A DNA stretch of 64,000 nt, taken from assembly GCF_000621865.1 (NCBI RefSeq), contig NZ_JHXE01000001.1:186001-250000 (forward strand), in the 5' to 3' direction. This stretch comes from Pseudobutyrivibrio sp. MD2005 (lineage in GTDB: Bacteria; Bacillota; Clostridia; Lachnospirales; Lachnospiraceae). The notes below the pieces were generated by a model that saw only the letters and a list, made by a program, of their open reading frames with translations, did no database searches and was not told the origin of the DNA. The position numbers and the translations under genes were made by a program. This document shows, in pieces, positions 17,153-25,713 of this stretch. The first letter of the stretch is position 1. Every line of letters begins with the position of its first letter.

Positions 17153-17200
17153 TTCAGTAGAACAATCAAAGATAATCGAAATTGTTCAAGGGGTGAACAA

Positions 17201-17953
17201 ATGCTTACTGAAGAAAGACGGACTCTAATCGTAGAAATAGTTAATGAGAAAAAGGCAGTTTCTGTTAACGAACTGGTTGAAATGTTAGATACTTCAGCAG
17301 CCACCATTAGACGAGACATTAATGAGCTTAATCGCAGTGGATTGCTCGTGAAGGTATTTGGCGGTGCAACAGCAGTTTCTTCGTTAGATGTCAATACAAA
17401 AGAAGATGCAGTTGGTCAAAAGGCCACAAAGCACATAGTCGAAAAAGACACAATAAGCAAGTATGCAGCCAAAATAATTCAAGACAATGATTTTGTCTAC
17501 ATAGATGCAGGTACCACTACCTTGACTATGATTGATTACATTGATAACAAAAAAGCAAAATACATCACTAACGGTGTAGTACATGCCAAGAAGCTTATGG
17601 ACAGAGGACTGGAAACAATCATGATTGGTGGCAGACTCAAAGCTTCAACAGAGGCGGTTGTTGGTCCGGATTGTGTTGAGTTCATTAGAAAATACCATTT
17701 CACAAAAGCCTTCATGGGAACAAATGGTATTTCAATCAGAGCTGGTTTTACCACTCCTGATGTTGATGAGGCAATGATTAAGACAGAGGCCATCAGACAC
17801 AGCTACATGGCATATGTGCTAGCCGATCACAGTAAATTTGATCAGGTTAATTCAGTCACCTTTGCAGATATTAACAGCTGCAGCATTATCACAGATAAGA
17901 TGGTGGCTAGGGAATATATTAATCACACTGTAGTGAAAGTCGTTGAAGAGTAA
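17201..17953 (+). CDS. fruR: DeoR family regulator of fructose utilisation
   Basis: A 250-residue DeoR-type repressor. The N-terminal helix-turn-helix is clear (ERRTLIVEIVNEKKAVSVNELVEMLDTSAATIRRDINEL), and the C-terminal sugar-phosphate sensor domain has the usual IDAGTTTLTMIDYI and TNGVVHAKKLM blocks. As first gene before fruK and fruA, with three copies of a probable operator around its own promoter, it most likely represses the operon until fructose 1-phosphate is present, as known for this family. Confidence 0.88.
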   Translation: MLTEERRTLIVEIVNEKKAVSVNELVEMLDTSAATIRRDINELNRSGLLVKVFGGATAVSSLDVNTKEDAVGQKATKHIVEKDTISKYAAKIIQDNDFVYIDAGTTTLTMIDYIDNKKAKYITNGVVHAKKLMDRGLETIMIGGRLKASTEAVVGPDCVEFIRKYHFTKAFMGTNGISIRAGFTTPDVDEAMIKTEAIRHSYMAYVLADHSKFDQVNSVTFADINSCSIITDKMVAREYINHTVVKVVEE

Positions 17954-17970
17954 ACTTAGGAGGAAATGAA

Positions 17971-18876
17971 ATGATTTACACTGTGACATTTAACCCAGCG
18001 ATTGATTATGTCGTAAGAATGGAAAAAGACTTACTTCCTGGTATGACAAATCGCTCCTCTAGCGAAGAGGTTTATTACGGAGGAAAGGGTATCAATGTTT
18101 CCATGGTGCTTTCAGAACTCGGACTTAAGAGTACTGCACTTGGATTTATAGCAGGTTTCACAGGCCGTGCAATCGATGAAGGTTGTAAAGAAGCTGGAAT
18201 TGATACAGATTTCATTCAGTTAAAAGAAGGAATCTCAAGAATCAATGTAAAGCTTAAGGCTACAGAGGAAACTGAGATTAACGCTCAGGGACCTAAGATA
18301 GATGAAGCAGCACAGAAAGAATTATTTGATAGATTATCAAAACTTGTTAAGGGTGACGTTCTTATCCTTGCTGGTTCAATTCCAAATTCGCTTCCAGATG
18401 ATGTATATGAAAAGATACTATCTATGCTGGATGGCAAGGGCATTGAGTTTGTAGTAGATGCTACAAAGGATTTGCTTACAAACGTTTTGAAGTATCATCC
18501 ATTTTTAATAAAGCCAAATAACTTTGAGCTCGGGGAGATTGTTGGAAAGGTACTTAACACAGACGATGAGATATACGAAGGAGCACTTAAGCTTCAGGAG
18601 ATGGGTGCTAGAAACGTACTTATCTCAATGGCTGGAGACGGTGCAATGCTTGTAGATGAAGAGGGCAAGCGTTATCGTATCGGCGTACCAAAGGGTACAG
18701 TTAGAAATTCAGTAGGAGCAGGTGATTCAATGGTAGCTGGCTTTGTTGCAGGCTACATGAAGGAGAAGGACTATGGTACTGCTCTTAAGATGGGAACCGC
18801 AGCAGGTTCTGCAACAGCTTTCTCAGACGGTCTTGCAAAAGCCGCTGATATAGAAAAATTATATAGCACATTGTAG
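17971..18876 (+). CDS. fruK: 1-phosphofructokinase
   Basis: A 301-residue PfkB-family kinase that phosphorylates fructose 1-phosphate to fructose 1,6-bisphosphate. MIYTVTFNPAIDYVVRM, YYGGKGINVSMVLSELG and the C-terminal RNSVGAGDSMVAGFVAGY with the catalytic aspartate are all present. RBS TTAGGAGG precedes ATG 17971. It sits between fruR and fruA. Confidence 0.93.
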   Translation: MIYTVTFNPAIDYVVRMEKDLLPGMTNRSSSEEVYYGGKGINVSMVLSELGLKSTALGFIAGFTGRAIDEGCKEAGIDTDFIQLKEGISRINVKLKATEETEINAQGPKIDEAAQKELFDRLSKLVKGDVLILAGSIPNSLPDDVYEKILSMLDGKGIEFVVDATKDLLTNVLKYHPFLIKPNNFELGEIVGKVLNTDDEIYEGALKLQEMGARNVLISMAGDGAMLVDEEGKRYRIGVPKGTVRNSVGAGDSMVAGFVAGYMKEKDYGTALKMGTAAGSATAFSDGLAKAADIEKLYSTL

Positions 18877-18884
18877 GAGGGAAA

Positions 18885-20801
18885 ATGATGAAAATCTCAG
18901 AATTCATCGATCCAAAGGGGATCAAGCTTCAGGTGTCATTAGCTGACCAGAACGAAGCGATCGACAAACTTATTGCACTTCATAACGAAGTAGGCAACTT
19001 AAATGACGTAGCAGGATTTAAAGAGGCAATCCTTGCACGTGAGGCTAAGGGGTCAACAGCTATCGGAAACGGTATTGCAGTTCCTCACGGAAAGTCAGCA
19101 GCAGTAGCTAAGGCTGGTCTTGTTGCAATCACATGCCCAAGTGGTGTTGATTACAAGGCATTAGATGGAAAGCCATCTAACTTATTATTCATGATCGCTG
19201 CTCCAGAGGGTGGCGCTGATACTCACTTAGAGGTTCTTTCAAAGCTTATGCAGTTCCTTATGGATACTACATTTGCAAAGAAGTTAGTTGAGGCAAAGAC
19301 AGTTGATGAGTTCTTATCATTAATCGATGCTAAGGAAGCTGAGAAGGCAGCTGGAAGCACAGCTACAACAGTTTCAGCATCAGCAAAGAAGATTGTTGCT
19401 GTTACAGCATGCCCAACAGGTATTGCACATACATTCATGGCTGCAGAGTCACTTGAGCTCAAGGCTAAGGATTTAGGTATTTCTATCAGAGTTGAAAAAG
19501 ATGGTTCAGGCGGAGCTAAGGATGCTCTTACAGCTAAGGAAATCGCTGAGGCAGACGCAGTAATCATCGCAGCTGATAAGAACGTAGATATGAGCGTATT
19601 CGATGGTAAGAAGGTTGTTCTTGCATCTACAAAGGATGCAATCCACACACCAGAGAAGCTCTTCGAAAAGGCTGAGACAGCATCTGTATATCATCACTCA
19701 GGAGCTGTTACAAAGCGTGATGACAGCGCTAATGAGTCAGTAGGACGTCAGCTCTACAAGCACTTAATGAATGGTGTATCACACATGCTTCCATTCGTTA
19801 TCGGTGGTGGTATCCTTATCGCTATCGCATTCTTACTTGATGATTATTCAATTGATCCTAGCAACTTCGGTTCTAACACACCAGTAGCTGCTTGGTTCAA
19901 GACAGTTGGTGGAGCAGCATTCGGATTCATGCTCCCAGTACTTGCAGGTTTCATTGCTCAGTCAATTGCTGACAGACCAGGTCTTGCAGTTGGTTTCGTA
20001 GGTGGTTTACTTGCTTCAACAGGTGCTACATTCGCAGCTCCTGGCGGAAACATTCCTTCAGCATTCCTTGGTGCTTTAGTAGCAGGTTTCGCTGCTGGTT
20101 ACTTCATGAAGTGGCTTGAGGGTGTTTGCGAGAACCTTCCTAAGTCTCTTGAAGGAATTAAGCCAGTACTTATTTATCCACTTGTTGGTATTACAGTAAT
20201 CGGTCTTGTAATGTGCGCAATCAACCCACTCGTTGGTGCACTTAATGCTTGGATTTCTGGAGTACTTAACGGTATGGGAACAACATCACTTGTACCACTT
20301 GGTATTGTACTTGGTGCAATGATGGCAACAGATATGGGTGGCCCACTTAACAAGGCTGCATACGTATTCGGTACAGCTGCTCTTGCAGAAGCAAGCCAGG
20401 AAAACCCTACAGGTTGGATGATTATGGCAGCAGTTATGGTTGGTGGTATGGTACCTCCTATCGCAATTGCACTTGCAACACTCATCTTCCCTAAGAAATT
20501 TACAGAGGCTGAAAGAAAGTCTGGTCCTGTAAACTTCATCATGGGCTTCTGCTTCATCACAGAGGGTGCTATCCCATTTGCAGCTGCTGATCCATTACAC
20601 GTAATCCCATCACTTATGGTTGGTTCTGGTGTAGCTGGTGCACTTTCAATGGCATTCAAGTGTACACTTATGGCTCCTCACGGTGGAATCTTCGTATTCC
20701 CTGTAGTAGGAAACTGGGCACTTTACCTTGTAGCACTTGCTATCGGTTCAGTAGTAAGCTGTGTACTCTTAGGATTACTTAAGAAGAACGCTGCAGAATA
20801 A
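18885..20801 (+). CDS. fruA: PTS fructose transporter, EIIABC
   Basis: A 638-residue fused fructose permease. The EIIA domain (1-150) carries the phosphorylated His68 in GNGIAVPHGK; the EIIB domain (about 168-265) has Cys176 in VTACPTGIAHTFMAAE; the EIIC domain (about 288-638) is membrane-spanning and contains GGAAFGFMLPVLAGFIAQSIADRPG and the conserved GAIPFAAADP. It imports fructose as fructose 1-phosphate, the substrate of FruK. Two ATG codons (18885 and 18888) are adjacent behind GGAGGG, so the exact first residue is uncertain by one. Confidence 0.95.
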   Translation: MMKISEFIDPKGIKLQVSLADQNEAIDKLIALHNEVGNLNDVAGFKEAILAREAKGSTAIGNGIAVPHGKSAAVAKAGLVAITCPSGVDYKALDGKPSNLLFMIAAPEGGADTHLEVLSKLMQFLMDTTFAKKLVEAKTVDEFLSLIDAKEAEKAAGSTATTVSASAKKIVAVTACPTGIAHTFMAAESLELKAKDLGISIRVEKDGSGGAKDALTAKEIAEADAVIIAADKNVDMSVFDGKKVVLASTKDAIHTPEKLFEKAETASVYHHSGAVTKRDDSANESVGRQLYKHLMNGVSHMLPFVIGGGILIAIAFLLDDYSIDPSNFGSNTPVAAWFKTVGGAAFGFMLPVLAGFIAQSIADRPGLAVGFVGGLLASTGATFAAPGGNIPSAFLGALVAGFAAGYFMKWLEGVCENLPKSLEGIKPVLIYPLVGITVIGLVMCAINPLVGALNAWISGVLNGMGTTSLVPLGIVLGAMMATDMGGPLNKAAYVFGTAALAEASQENPTGWMIMAAVMVGGMVPPIAIALATLIFPKKFTEAERKSGPVNFIMGFCFITEGAIPFAAADPLHVIPSLMVGSGVAGALSMAFKCTLMAPHGGIFVFPVVGNWALYLVALAIGSVVSCVLLGLLKKNAAE

Positions 20802-20864
20802 TCAAAATAAATTGTGTAAAATGCAAAATTGTTTTGAAAAATAGTTAAGAATATTATATAATTA

Positions 20865-20908
20865 CCATTCTGGGAGCTTTATGCCCCCAGAATGGGTTTT
20901 ATATTTTT
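20865..20908 (+). terminator. Intrinsic terminator after fruA
   Basis: CCATTCTGGG (20865-20874) pairs perfectly with CCCAGAATGG (20886-20895), followed by GTTTTATATTTTT. Confidence 0.8.
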
Positions 20909-20909
20909 G

Positions 20910-20939
20910 TACTCTGTAGAACTGGGAAGCTATGGAGTA
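20910..20939 (+). promoter_or_regulatory. Leader hairpin upstream of ptsH
   Basis: TACTCTGTAG pairs with CTATGGAGTA (10 pairs, two G-U) around a 10-nt loop in the ptsH leader. No T-run follows. Role unknown. Confidence 0.3.
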
Positions 20940-20993
20940 TAGAGGTATAAAACAAAGATTATAATTTATTTGTTGAAACGAAAGGAGTTATTT

Positions 20994-21257
20994 ATGGTTT
21001 CAAAGGTAGTTAAGGTAACAAACGAGCAGGGTATGCACATGCGTCCAGCTACAGTTTTCTCTGCAGCAGTTACTCCATTCGACTCAGATGTTAAGATTAA
21101 GTTTAACGGTAACGAGTTTGATGGAAAGAGCGTTATGATGCTTATGGCAGCTTGCATTAAGTGTGGTGCTGAGATCGAGATCGTTTGCAACGGTTCTGAT
21201 GAGGAAGCAGCACTTGCTAAGGCTGTTGAGCTTGTTGAGAGTGGACTCGGAGATTAA
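20994..21257 (+). CDS. ptsH: Phosphocarrier protein HPr
   Basis: An 87-residue HPr. GMHMRPATVFS places the EI-phosphorylated histidine at residue 15 and DGKSVMMLM places the regulatory serine at residue 46, as in Firmicutes with HPr kinase. The frame is open eight codons further upstream, but AAAGGAG at 20979-20985 points to ATG 20994. It transfers phosphate from EI to the EIIA domains encoded here (FruA and the PTS at 34267). Methionine at 14 and 16 in place of the usual Leu/Ala is a minor variation. Confidence 0.95.
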   Translation: MVSKVVKVTNEQGMHMRPATVFSAAVTPFDSDVKIKFNGNEFDGKSVMMLMAACIKCGAEIEIVCNGSDEEAALAKAVELVESGLGD

Positions 21258-21275
21258 TTTAGAAGGAGCGTATTA

Positions 21276-22979
21276 ATGTATAAAGGCATAGAAGCATCTA
21301 GGGGAATAGGAATTGGTAGTATCTGTCTTATAGTAGAACACGATCTGTCATTTGAATCTAAGCATATTGATGATACAGAAGCAGAAAAGGCTAGATTCAA
21401 CGAGGCAATCGACAAATTCAAAACCGAGACAGCTGCTATGGCCGAAAACATCAGAAAGAACATTGGCCCAAAGGAAGCTGAAATCATGGAAGGTCACCTT
21501 GCTATGATCGCAGATCCTACAATGGCTGGTGAGATGACTAAGATGATTGAGGCTGGACAGTGCGCAGAAGCTGCAGTTACAGCAGTATGCGATATGTTCA
21601 TCGGAATGTTCTCTAAGATGGAAGACGATATGATGCGTCAGCGTGCATCAGATATTTCAGATATTAAGATCAGCCTTCTCAAGCTTTTGCTTGGAATCGC
21701 AGATGTAGATATCAGCACTGTTGCACCTGGTACAATACTTGTAGCACATGACCTTACACCATCTATGACATCTCAGATTGTTAAGGAAAATGTTGTTGGT
21801 ATTATTACAGAAGTTGGTGGAAAGACATCTCACTCTGCAATTTTAGCAAGAGCTCTTGAGATTCCTGCAGTTCTTTCTGTTCCAAACATCACTGAGCTTG
21901 TTAAAGACAAGGATACAGCTATCGTTGATGGTACTGAAGGTGATGTATATATTAATCCAGATGGAGAGGTAATCTCTCAGTATGTTAGAAAGCGCGAGGA
22001 GTTTGTTAAGGCTCAGGCTGAGCTTAAGAACTTCCTTGGCAAGAAGACAGTTACTGCAGATGGTACAGAAGTAGAATTATTCTGCAACATCGGTACACCA
22101 AAGGATGCTAGAAAGGCTATCGAATGTGATGGTGAAGGTATCGGTCTTTTCCGTTCAGAATTCTTATTCATGGACAGACCACATCTTCCAACAGAGGATG
22201 AGCAGTTCGAAGCATACAAAGAAGCTGTTGAAACTATGAGTGGCAAGACAGTAATCATCCGTACTCTTGATATCGGTGGTGATAAGGATATCCCTTACCT
22301 CGGACTTGAGAAGGAAGAGAACCCATTCTTAGGATACAGAGCAGTTAGATATTGCCTCAGCAACTCAGACATGTACAAGATGCAGCTTAAGGGAATCCTT
22401 AGAGCAAGTGCATTTGGTAAAGTAAAGATCATGATTCCTCTTGTAACATGTGTAGAGGAAGTTAGAGCTGTAAAGGCATTAGTTGAAGAGTGCAAGGCAG
22501 AGCTTAGAGAAGCTGGTATTGCATTCGACGAGAACATCGAAGTTGGTTGCATGGTTGAGACTGCAGCAGCATCTCTTATTGCAGATATGCTTGCAAAGGA
22601 AGCTGATTTCTTCTCAATCGGAACTAACGACTTAACACAGTACACAATGAGTGTTGATAGAGGTAACGCTAACGTAGCTTACTTATATTCAGCATTCCAG
22701 CCAGCAGTACTTCGTTCAATCAAGAACATCATCGAAGCTGGTAACAAGGCAGGAATTACAGTAGGTATGTGTGGTGAAGCAGCAGCTGATCCGCTCATGA
22801 TTCCACTACTTATTTCCTTCGGCCTCAACGAGTACAGCGTTAACCCTGTTCTTGTTCTTACTGCACGTTCAATCATTTCAAAGTGGACAAAGGCTGAGGC
22901 AGACGCCCTCGCTGAGAAGGTCCTTTCGCTTACAACAGAAGCCGAAATCGTAGCATTACTTAAGGCTGAAGCGAAATAA
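21276..22979 (+). CDS. ptsI: PTS enzyme I (phosphoenolpyruvate-protein phosphotransferase)
   Basis: A 567-residue EI. The phosphorylated histidine is His186 in GGKTSHSAILARALEIPAV; the PEP-binding barrel has GIGLFRSEFLFMDR, TLDIGGDKDIPYL, GTNDLTQYTMSVDRGN and the C-terminal GMCGEAAADP with the active-site cysteine. It starts the phosphate cascade from phosphoenolpyruvate. It follows ptsH by 18 nt. Having both general PTS genes next to the fructose genes links general PTS supply to that locus. Its stop is one base before the palindromic element. Confidence 0.95.
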   Translation: MYKGIEASRGIGIGSICLIVEHDLSFESKHIDDTEAEKARFNEAIDKFKTETAAMAENIRKNIGPKEAEIMEGHLAMIADPTMAGEMTKMIEAGQCAEAAVTAVCDMFIGMFSKMEDDMMRQRASDISDIKISLLKLLLGIADVDISTVAPGTILVAHDLTPSMTSQIVKENVVGIITEVGGKTSHSAILARALEIPAVLSVPNITELVKDKDTAIVDGTEGDVYINPDGEVISQYVRKREEFVKAQAELKNFLGKKTVTADGTEVELFCNIGTPKDARKAIECDGEGIGLFRSEFLFMDRPHLPTEDEQFEAYKEAVETMSGKTVIIRTLDIGGDKDIPYLGLEKEENPFLGYRAVRYCLSNSDMYKMQLKGILRASAFGKVKIMIPLVTCVEEVRAVKALVEECKAELREAGIAFDENIEVGCMVETAAASLIADMLAKEADFFSIGTNDLTQYTMSVDRGNANVAYLYSAFQPAVLRSIKNIIEAGNKAGITVGMCGEAAADPLMIPLLISFGLNEYSVNPVLVLTARSIISKWTKAEADALAEKVLSLTTEAEIVALLKAEAK

Positions 22980-22996
22980 TATTCATAAAACACATT

Positions 22997-23023
22997 GCCC
23001 CTAGGTAACCCTAGGGGCTTTTT
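22997..23023 (+). terminator. Intrinsic terminator after ptsI (left end of element 1)
   Basis: GCCCCTAGG (22997-23005) pairs with CCTAGGGGC (23010-23018), followed by TTTTTGC. Confidence 0.85.
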
Positions 23024-23627
23024 GCTGCCCTAAATTATGGAGGCGGGGCCAATGGCACGTGTGGGCCTGGAACACTTTCTTTTTCGATAGACAGCGCAAA
23101 GATTTTAGATTTCGTTAGCGGCACAGGTGAGCATAACCACGTGTCCTTTCGCAGCTTTGACAATTCGAAGGCATTGTGTGTACACCACAGACACTGAAAA
23201 TTCTCTATCTGATTTATGCATGCACTCCTAGTATGGTGCTTTCATATTACATTCACCAAGTGAAATAACGAAATGAGTTTTGCAGATATGGGTACCACTC
23301 GAGATTCACATCCGTGTTCAGCTCTCGTTCTCCTCGCCATCCGTGGCTCGTCGTACCCATATCTGTCAAAACATCATTTCTATTTCACTAGGTTCATTCC
23401 AAAATCAAGCACCATACTAGGAGTGCATACATAAATCAGATGTTTTACTTAGTGTGTCTGTGGTGTACATACTATGACGATAGAATTGTCAAACTTTGAA
23501 AGAACACGTGTAATTAGAAATGCGAGACGTGCCGCTTACAAAATCAAAATCTGCAGACGATGCGAGAAAAAGAGAATGCTAAGCCCACACGTGCCATTGG
23601 CCCCTGATAGTGATAGATATGGGCAGC

Positions 23628-23656
23628 AAAAAGCCCCGCCACAAATGTGGTGGGGC
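23628..23656 (-). terminator. Intrinsic terminator of the DUF6465 gene (right end of element 1)
   Basis: On the minus strand GCCCCACCAC pairs with GTGGCGGGGC (23633-23656) and is followed by TTTTTGCTGCCC. The hairpin and its tail nearly repeat the csrA terminator at 43750-43773, and the tail is identical to that of the ptsI terminator. Confidence 0.85.
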
Positions 23657-23673
23657 AATGTGTTTTGTGAATC

Positions 23674-23910
23674 TTATAAGTCTACTGAGCCAACCTTGTC
23701 TGTGTTTGCTACGTAGTAGATTTTGTGCTCTTCAGGCTTGATGTATACGTTGAGGGACTCAAGTTCAACGCCCTTGTATGCTTTCTTGAAGCCTGCTGTA
23801 GCTTTCTTTACGCAGTCTGTCTCTGAGAATTCGATTCCCTGGAACTGAATTACTGAAGATGAAGAAACTGCTTTCTTTGTAGTTGTTTTCTTTGTTGTTG
23901 TATTTGCCAT
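23674..23910 (-). CDS. DUF6465 family protein
   Basis: A 78-residue protein: a Lys/Thr-rich N-terminus (MANTTTKKTTTKKAVSSSS) followed by a compact domain ending YVANTDKVGSVDL. GGGAGG before ATG 23910 sets the start; a longer frame to 23988 has no such site and overlaps the promoter. It resembles the small DUF6465 proteins of Lachnospiraceae, whose function is unknown. Its basic tail could bind nucleic acid, but nothing shows this. Confidence 0.65.
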   Translation of the reverse strand: MANTTTKKTTTKKAVSSSSVIQFQGIEFSETDCVKKATAGFKKAYKGVELESLNVYIKPEEHKIYYVANTDKVGSVDL

Positions 23911-23959
23911 TTCATAATCCTCCCATGTTTGGAATAAATAATTATTACGTACAATGGAC

Positions 23960-23988
23960 ATTATATCTAAAGTGGCAAAAAAAAGCAA
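23960..23988 (-). promoter_or_regulatory. Sigma70-type promoter of the DUF6465 gene
   Basis: On the minus strand TTGCTT (23983-23988), 17-nt spacer, TATAAT (23960-23965). Confidence 0.6.
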
Positions 23989-24075
23989 AAAAATTAATAA
24001 AGATTTTAGAAAATTTTATTAGGAATGTGAAAGAGTAAGCTATATACTATTGTTATATAAAAAAGGAGGAATAAT

Positions 24076-24780
24076 ATGTATTACGGATATGGAATGTATT
24101 ACGACCCAACAATCATACTAGTTATTATAGGTGCGATAATTAGTGGTATAGCATCTTTGAATGTTCGCTTTACTTATAATAAATACAGTAAAATCAGAAG
24201 CTATCGTGGTACCACATCTAATCAGGTGGCAGAACATATTTTACATGCTGCAGGAATTTATGATGTGAGGATTGAAAGAATAAGAGGAAATCTTACAGAT
24301 CACTATTCTCCAAATGAGAAGGTGCTTAGATTGTCTGATGCGGTATATGGAAAAACAAGTGTAGCCGCTATTGGCGTTGCAGCTCACGAGTGTGGACATG
24401 CAATCCAGCATAGTGAGGGTTATGCTCCACTTAAGATGCGTGCCGCATCTGTACCACTTGCTAACATTGGATCATGGATTTCATGGCCAGTTATTATTAT
24501 TGGTTTAGCACTTGGTAGTACACCAGTGGCACAGATTGGCGTGTTCTTATTTACATTTGTAGTAGTGTTTCAGCTGATTACATTGCCGGTTGAATTTGAT
24601 GCCAGTGCCAGAGCTCTTAGAATCCTTGACCAGGATCATATCCTTGAAGGAGAAGAGCATAGGGGTGCTACAAAGGTGCTTAAGGCAGCAGCATTGACAT
24701 ACGTGGCAGCATTGTTTACAACTATATTGCAGTTGCTCAGATTGGTACTAATCGTTAGTGGTGGCAGAAGAAGAGATTAA
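24076..24780 (+). CDS. YugP-family membrane zinc metallopeptidase
   Basis: A 234-residue protein with an N-terminal membrane segment (about 10-30), zinc-protease motif HECGH at 104-108 (VAAHECGHAIQHSEGY), and two or three C-terminal hydrophobic helices. A downstream LPVEFDASARALRIL block is typical of the YugP/neutral zinc metallopeptidase family. Its substrates are unknown. Strong RBS AAGGAGG. Its last 33 bp overlap the 3' end of the convergent dus gene. Confidence 0.85.
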   Translation: MYYGYGMYYDPTIILVIIGAIISGIASLNVRFTYNKYSKIRSYRGTTSNQVAEHILHAAGIYDVRIERIRGNLTDHYSPNEKVLRLSDAVYGKTSVAAIGVAAHECGHAIQHSEGYAPLKMRAASVPLANIGSWISWPVIIIGLALGSTPVAQIGVFLFTFVVVFQLITLPVEFDASARALRILDQDHILEGEEHRGATKVLKAAALTYVAALFTTILQLLRLVLIVSGGRRRD

Positions 24781-25713
24781 CGTATTTACGTAGTCACGAT
24801 ATTCGCATATACGATTTGATTTGCGTAGCTTTTTGATGATTTTCTCTTCCCCTTGAAAGTTTATTTGCCAGAAGGCAAGAAACTCTTTCATACGGTGTAA
24901 AACGGGCTTTTCTCCTGATAGTATTTCAGTGTACTGAGCCAGTAAATCATCATGAAATTTCTTGAATAATGTAAGGTCTAGAGAGATATCTTTATCCTCT
25001 AGGCCTTTTTTACATGCTAATGCAAGGCCAGGATTTGCAATCAGTCCTCGACCTATCATAATAGCGTTTAGATTATCGTATTTACGATATAAGTCGTTAA
25101 TGTTGCCTACAGAATTTACATCTCCATTAAATACAAGAGGAGCCTTGCTGTGGATGGTAGCATAGTCGAAAAACTCAGGCCTAATAGGAGCCTTGTAAAA
25201 ATCTGACTGAATTCTAGGGTGTATAGTTAATTCGCTGATAGGATATTTATTGTAGATATCAAGAATCTCGTAGAACTCTTCAGGATCATTTTTTCCAAGT
25301 CTTGTCTTAATAGAAATATCTACGCCAGATGGTAAACCTTCAAATACTTCATAAAGCATCTTATCTAGCTCTTCAGGATAGAAGAGTAGACCAGAGCCTT
25401 TTTTCTTGGCTACAACAGTGCCGCTAGGGCAGCCTAAATTGAAATTAATCTCCTTGTAACCGAGCGAAGCTATTTCCTTAACTGCCCAGAGAAAATGTTC
25501 GCTATTATTAGTAAGTAGTTGAGGTACAGTTGTTTTTATATTATTTGTTTCTGGGTTGATGTCCCTAAATTCTCTTGCCGTGAATTTAAAAGTAGAATTA
25601 GGCGAAATAAATGGCGTGAAATATTTATCCACGCCACCGTAATATATCTCAAATGTGTTTCTGTATATGCTATCTGTAACACCCTCTAAAGGGGCTAAAT
25701 AAATTTTATTCAT
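24748..25713 (-). CDS. tRNA-dihydrouridine synthase family protein
   Basis: A 321-residue FMN-dependent Dus enzyme that reduces uridines in tRNA. MNKIYLAPLEGVTDSIYRN is the FMN-barrel opening, NLGCPSGTVVAKKKGSGLL holds the active-site cysteine, and PLVFNGDVNS and MIGRGLIANPGL complete the phosphate-binding region. It overlaps the upstream HEPN gene by 8 nt, so it is translated from the same message as the toxin-antitoxin pair, and overlaps the convergent YugP gene by 33 bp at its 3' end. Specificity (DusA, B or C) is not evident. Confidence 0.88.
   Translation of the reverse strand: MNKIYLAPLEGVTDSIYRNTFEIYYGGVDKYFTPFISPNSTFKFTAREFRDINPETNNIKTTVPQLLTNNSEHFLWAVKEIASLGYKEINFNLGCPSGTVVAKKKGSGLLFYPEELDKMLYEVFEGLPSGVDISIKTRLGKNDPEEFYEILDIYNKYPISELTIHPRIQSDFYKAPIRPEFFDYATIHSKAPLVFNGDVNSVGNINDLYRKYDNLNAIMIGRGLIANPGLALACKKGLEDKDISLDLTLFKKFHDDLLAQYTEILSGEKPVLHRMKEFLAFWQINFQGEEKIIKKLRKSNRICEYRDYVNTLISSSATTND

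Larger units (their letters stand above)
22981..23672. repeat. Giant near-palindromic intergenic element 1 (about 0.69 kb)
   Basis: The whole space between the convergent stop codons of ptsI and the DUF6465 gene is one imperfect inverted repeat. Paired blocks from outside to centre: 22981-23001 with 23652-23672 (20 of 21); 23014-23030 with 23621-23637 (17 of 17); 23045-23066 with 23583-23604 (22 of 22); 23156-23166 with 23483-23493 (11 of 11); 23179-23194 with 23454-23469 (16 of 16); 23207-23241 with 23407-23441 (34 of 35); 23283-23295 with 23353-23365 (13 of 13). Blocks are in register (arms of about 251 nt from 23045 to the 57-nt apex) and separated by unpaired stretches. No ORF in it looks real and no transposase is present. 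It could be a long structured RNA or a non-autonomous palindromic element. It shares motifs with 43746-44482. Confidence 0.8.

Noticed and set aside
19223-19648. Long antisense frames such as those over fruA, ptsI, flagellin and the LVIVD gene
   Set aside because: They are shadows of strongly biased codon use in real genes and lack ribosome sites.
22981-23672. Element 1 as an insertion sequence or CRISPR array
   Set aside because: No transposase frame, no target duplications recognised, and no regularly spaced direct repeats.
23474-23716. 80-codon frame in the right arm of element 1
   Set aside because: No ribosome site, runs through a terminator and into the antisense of the DUF6465 gene.
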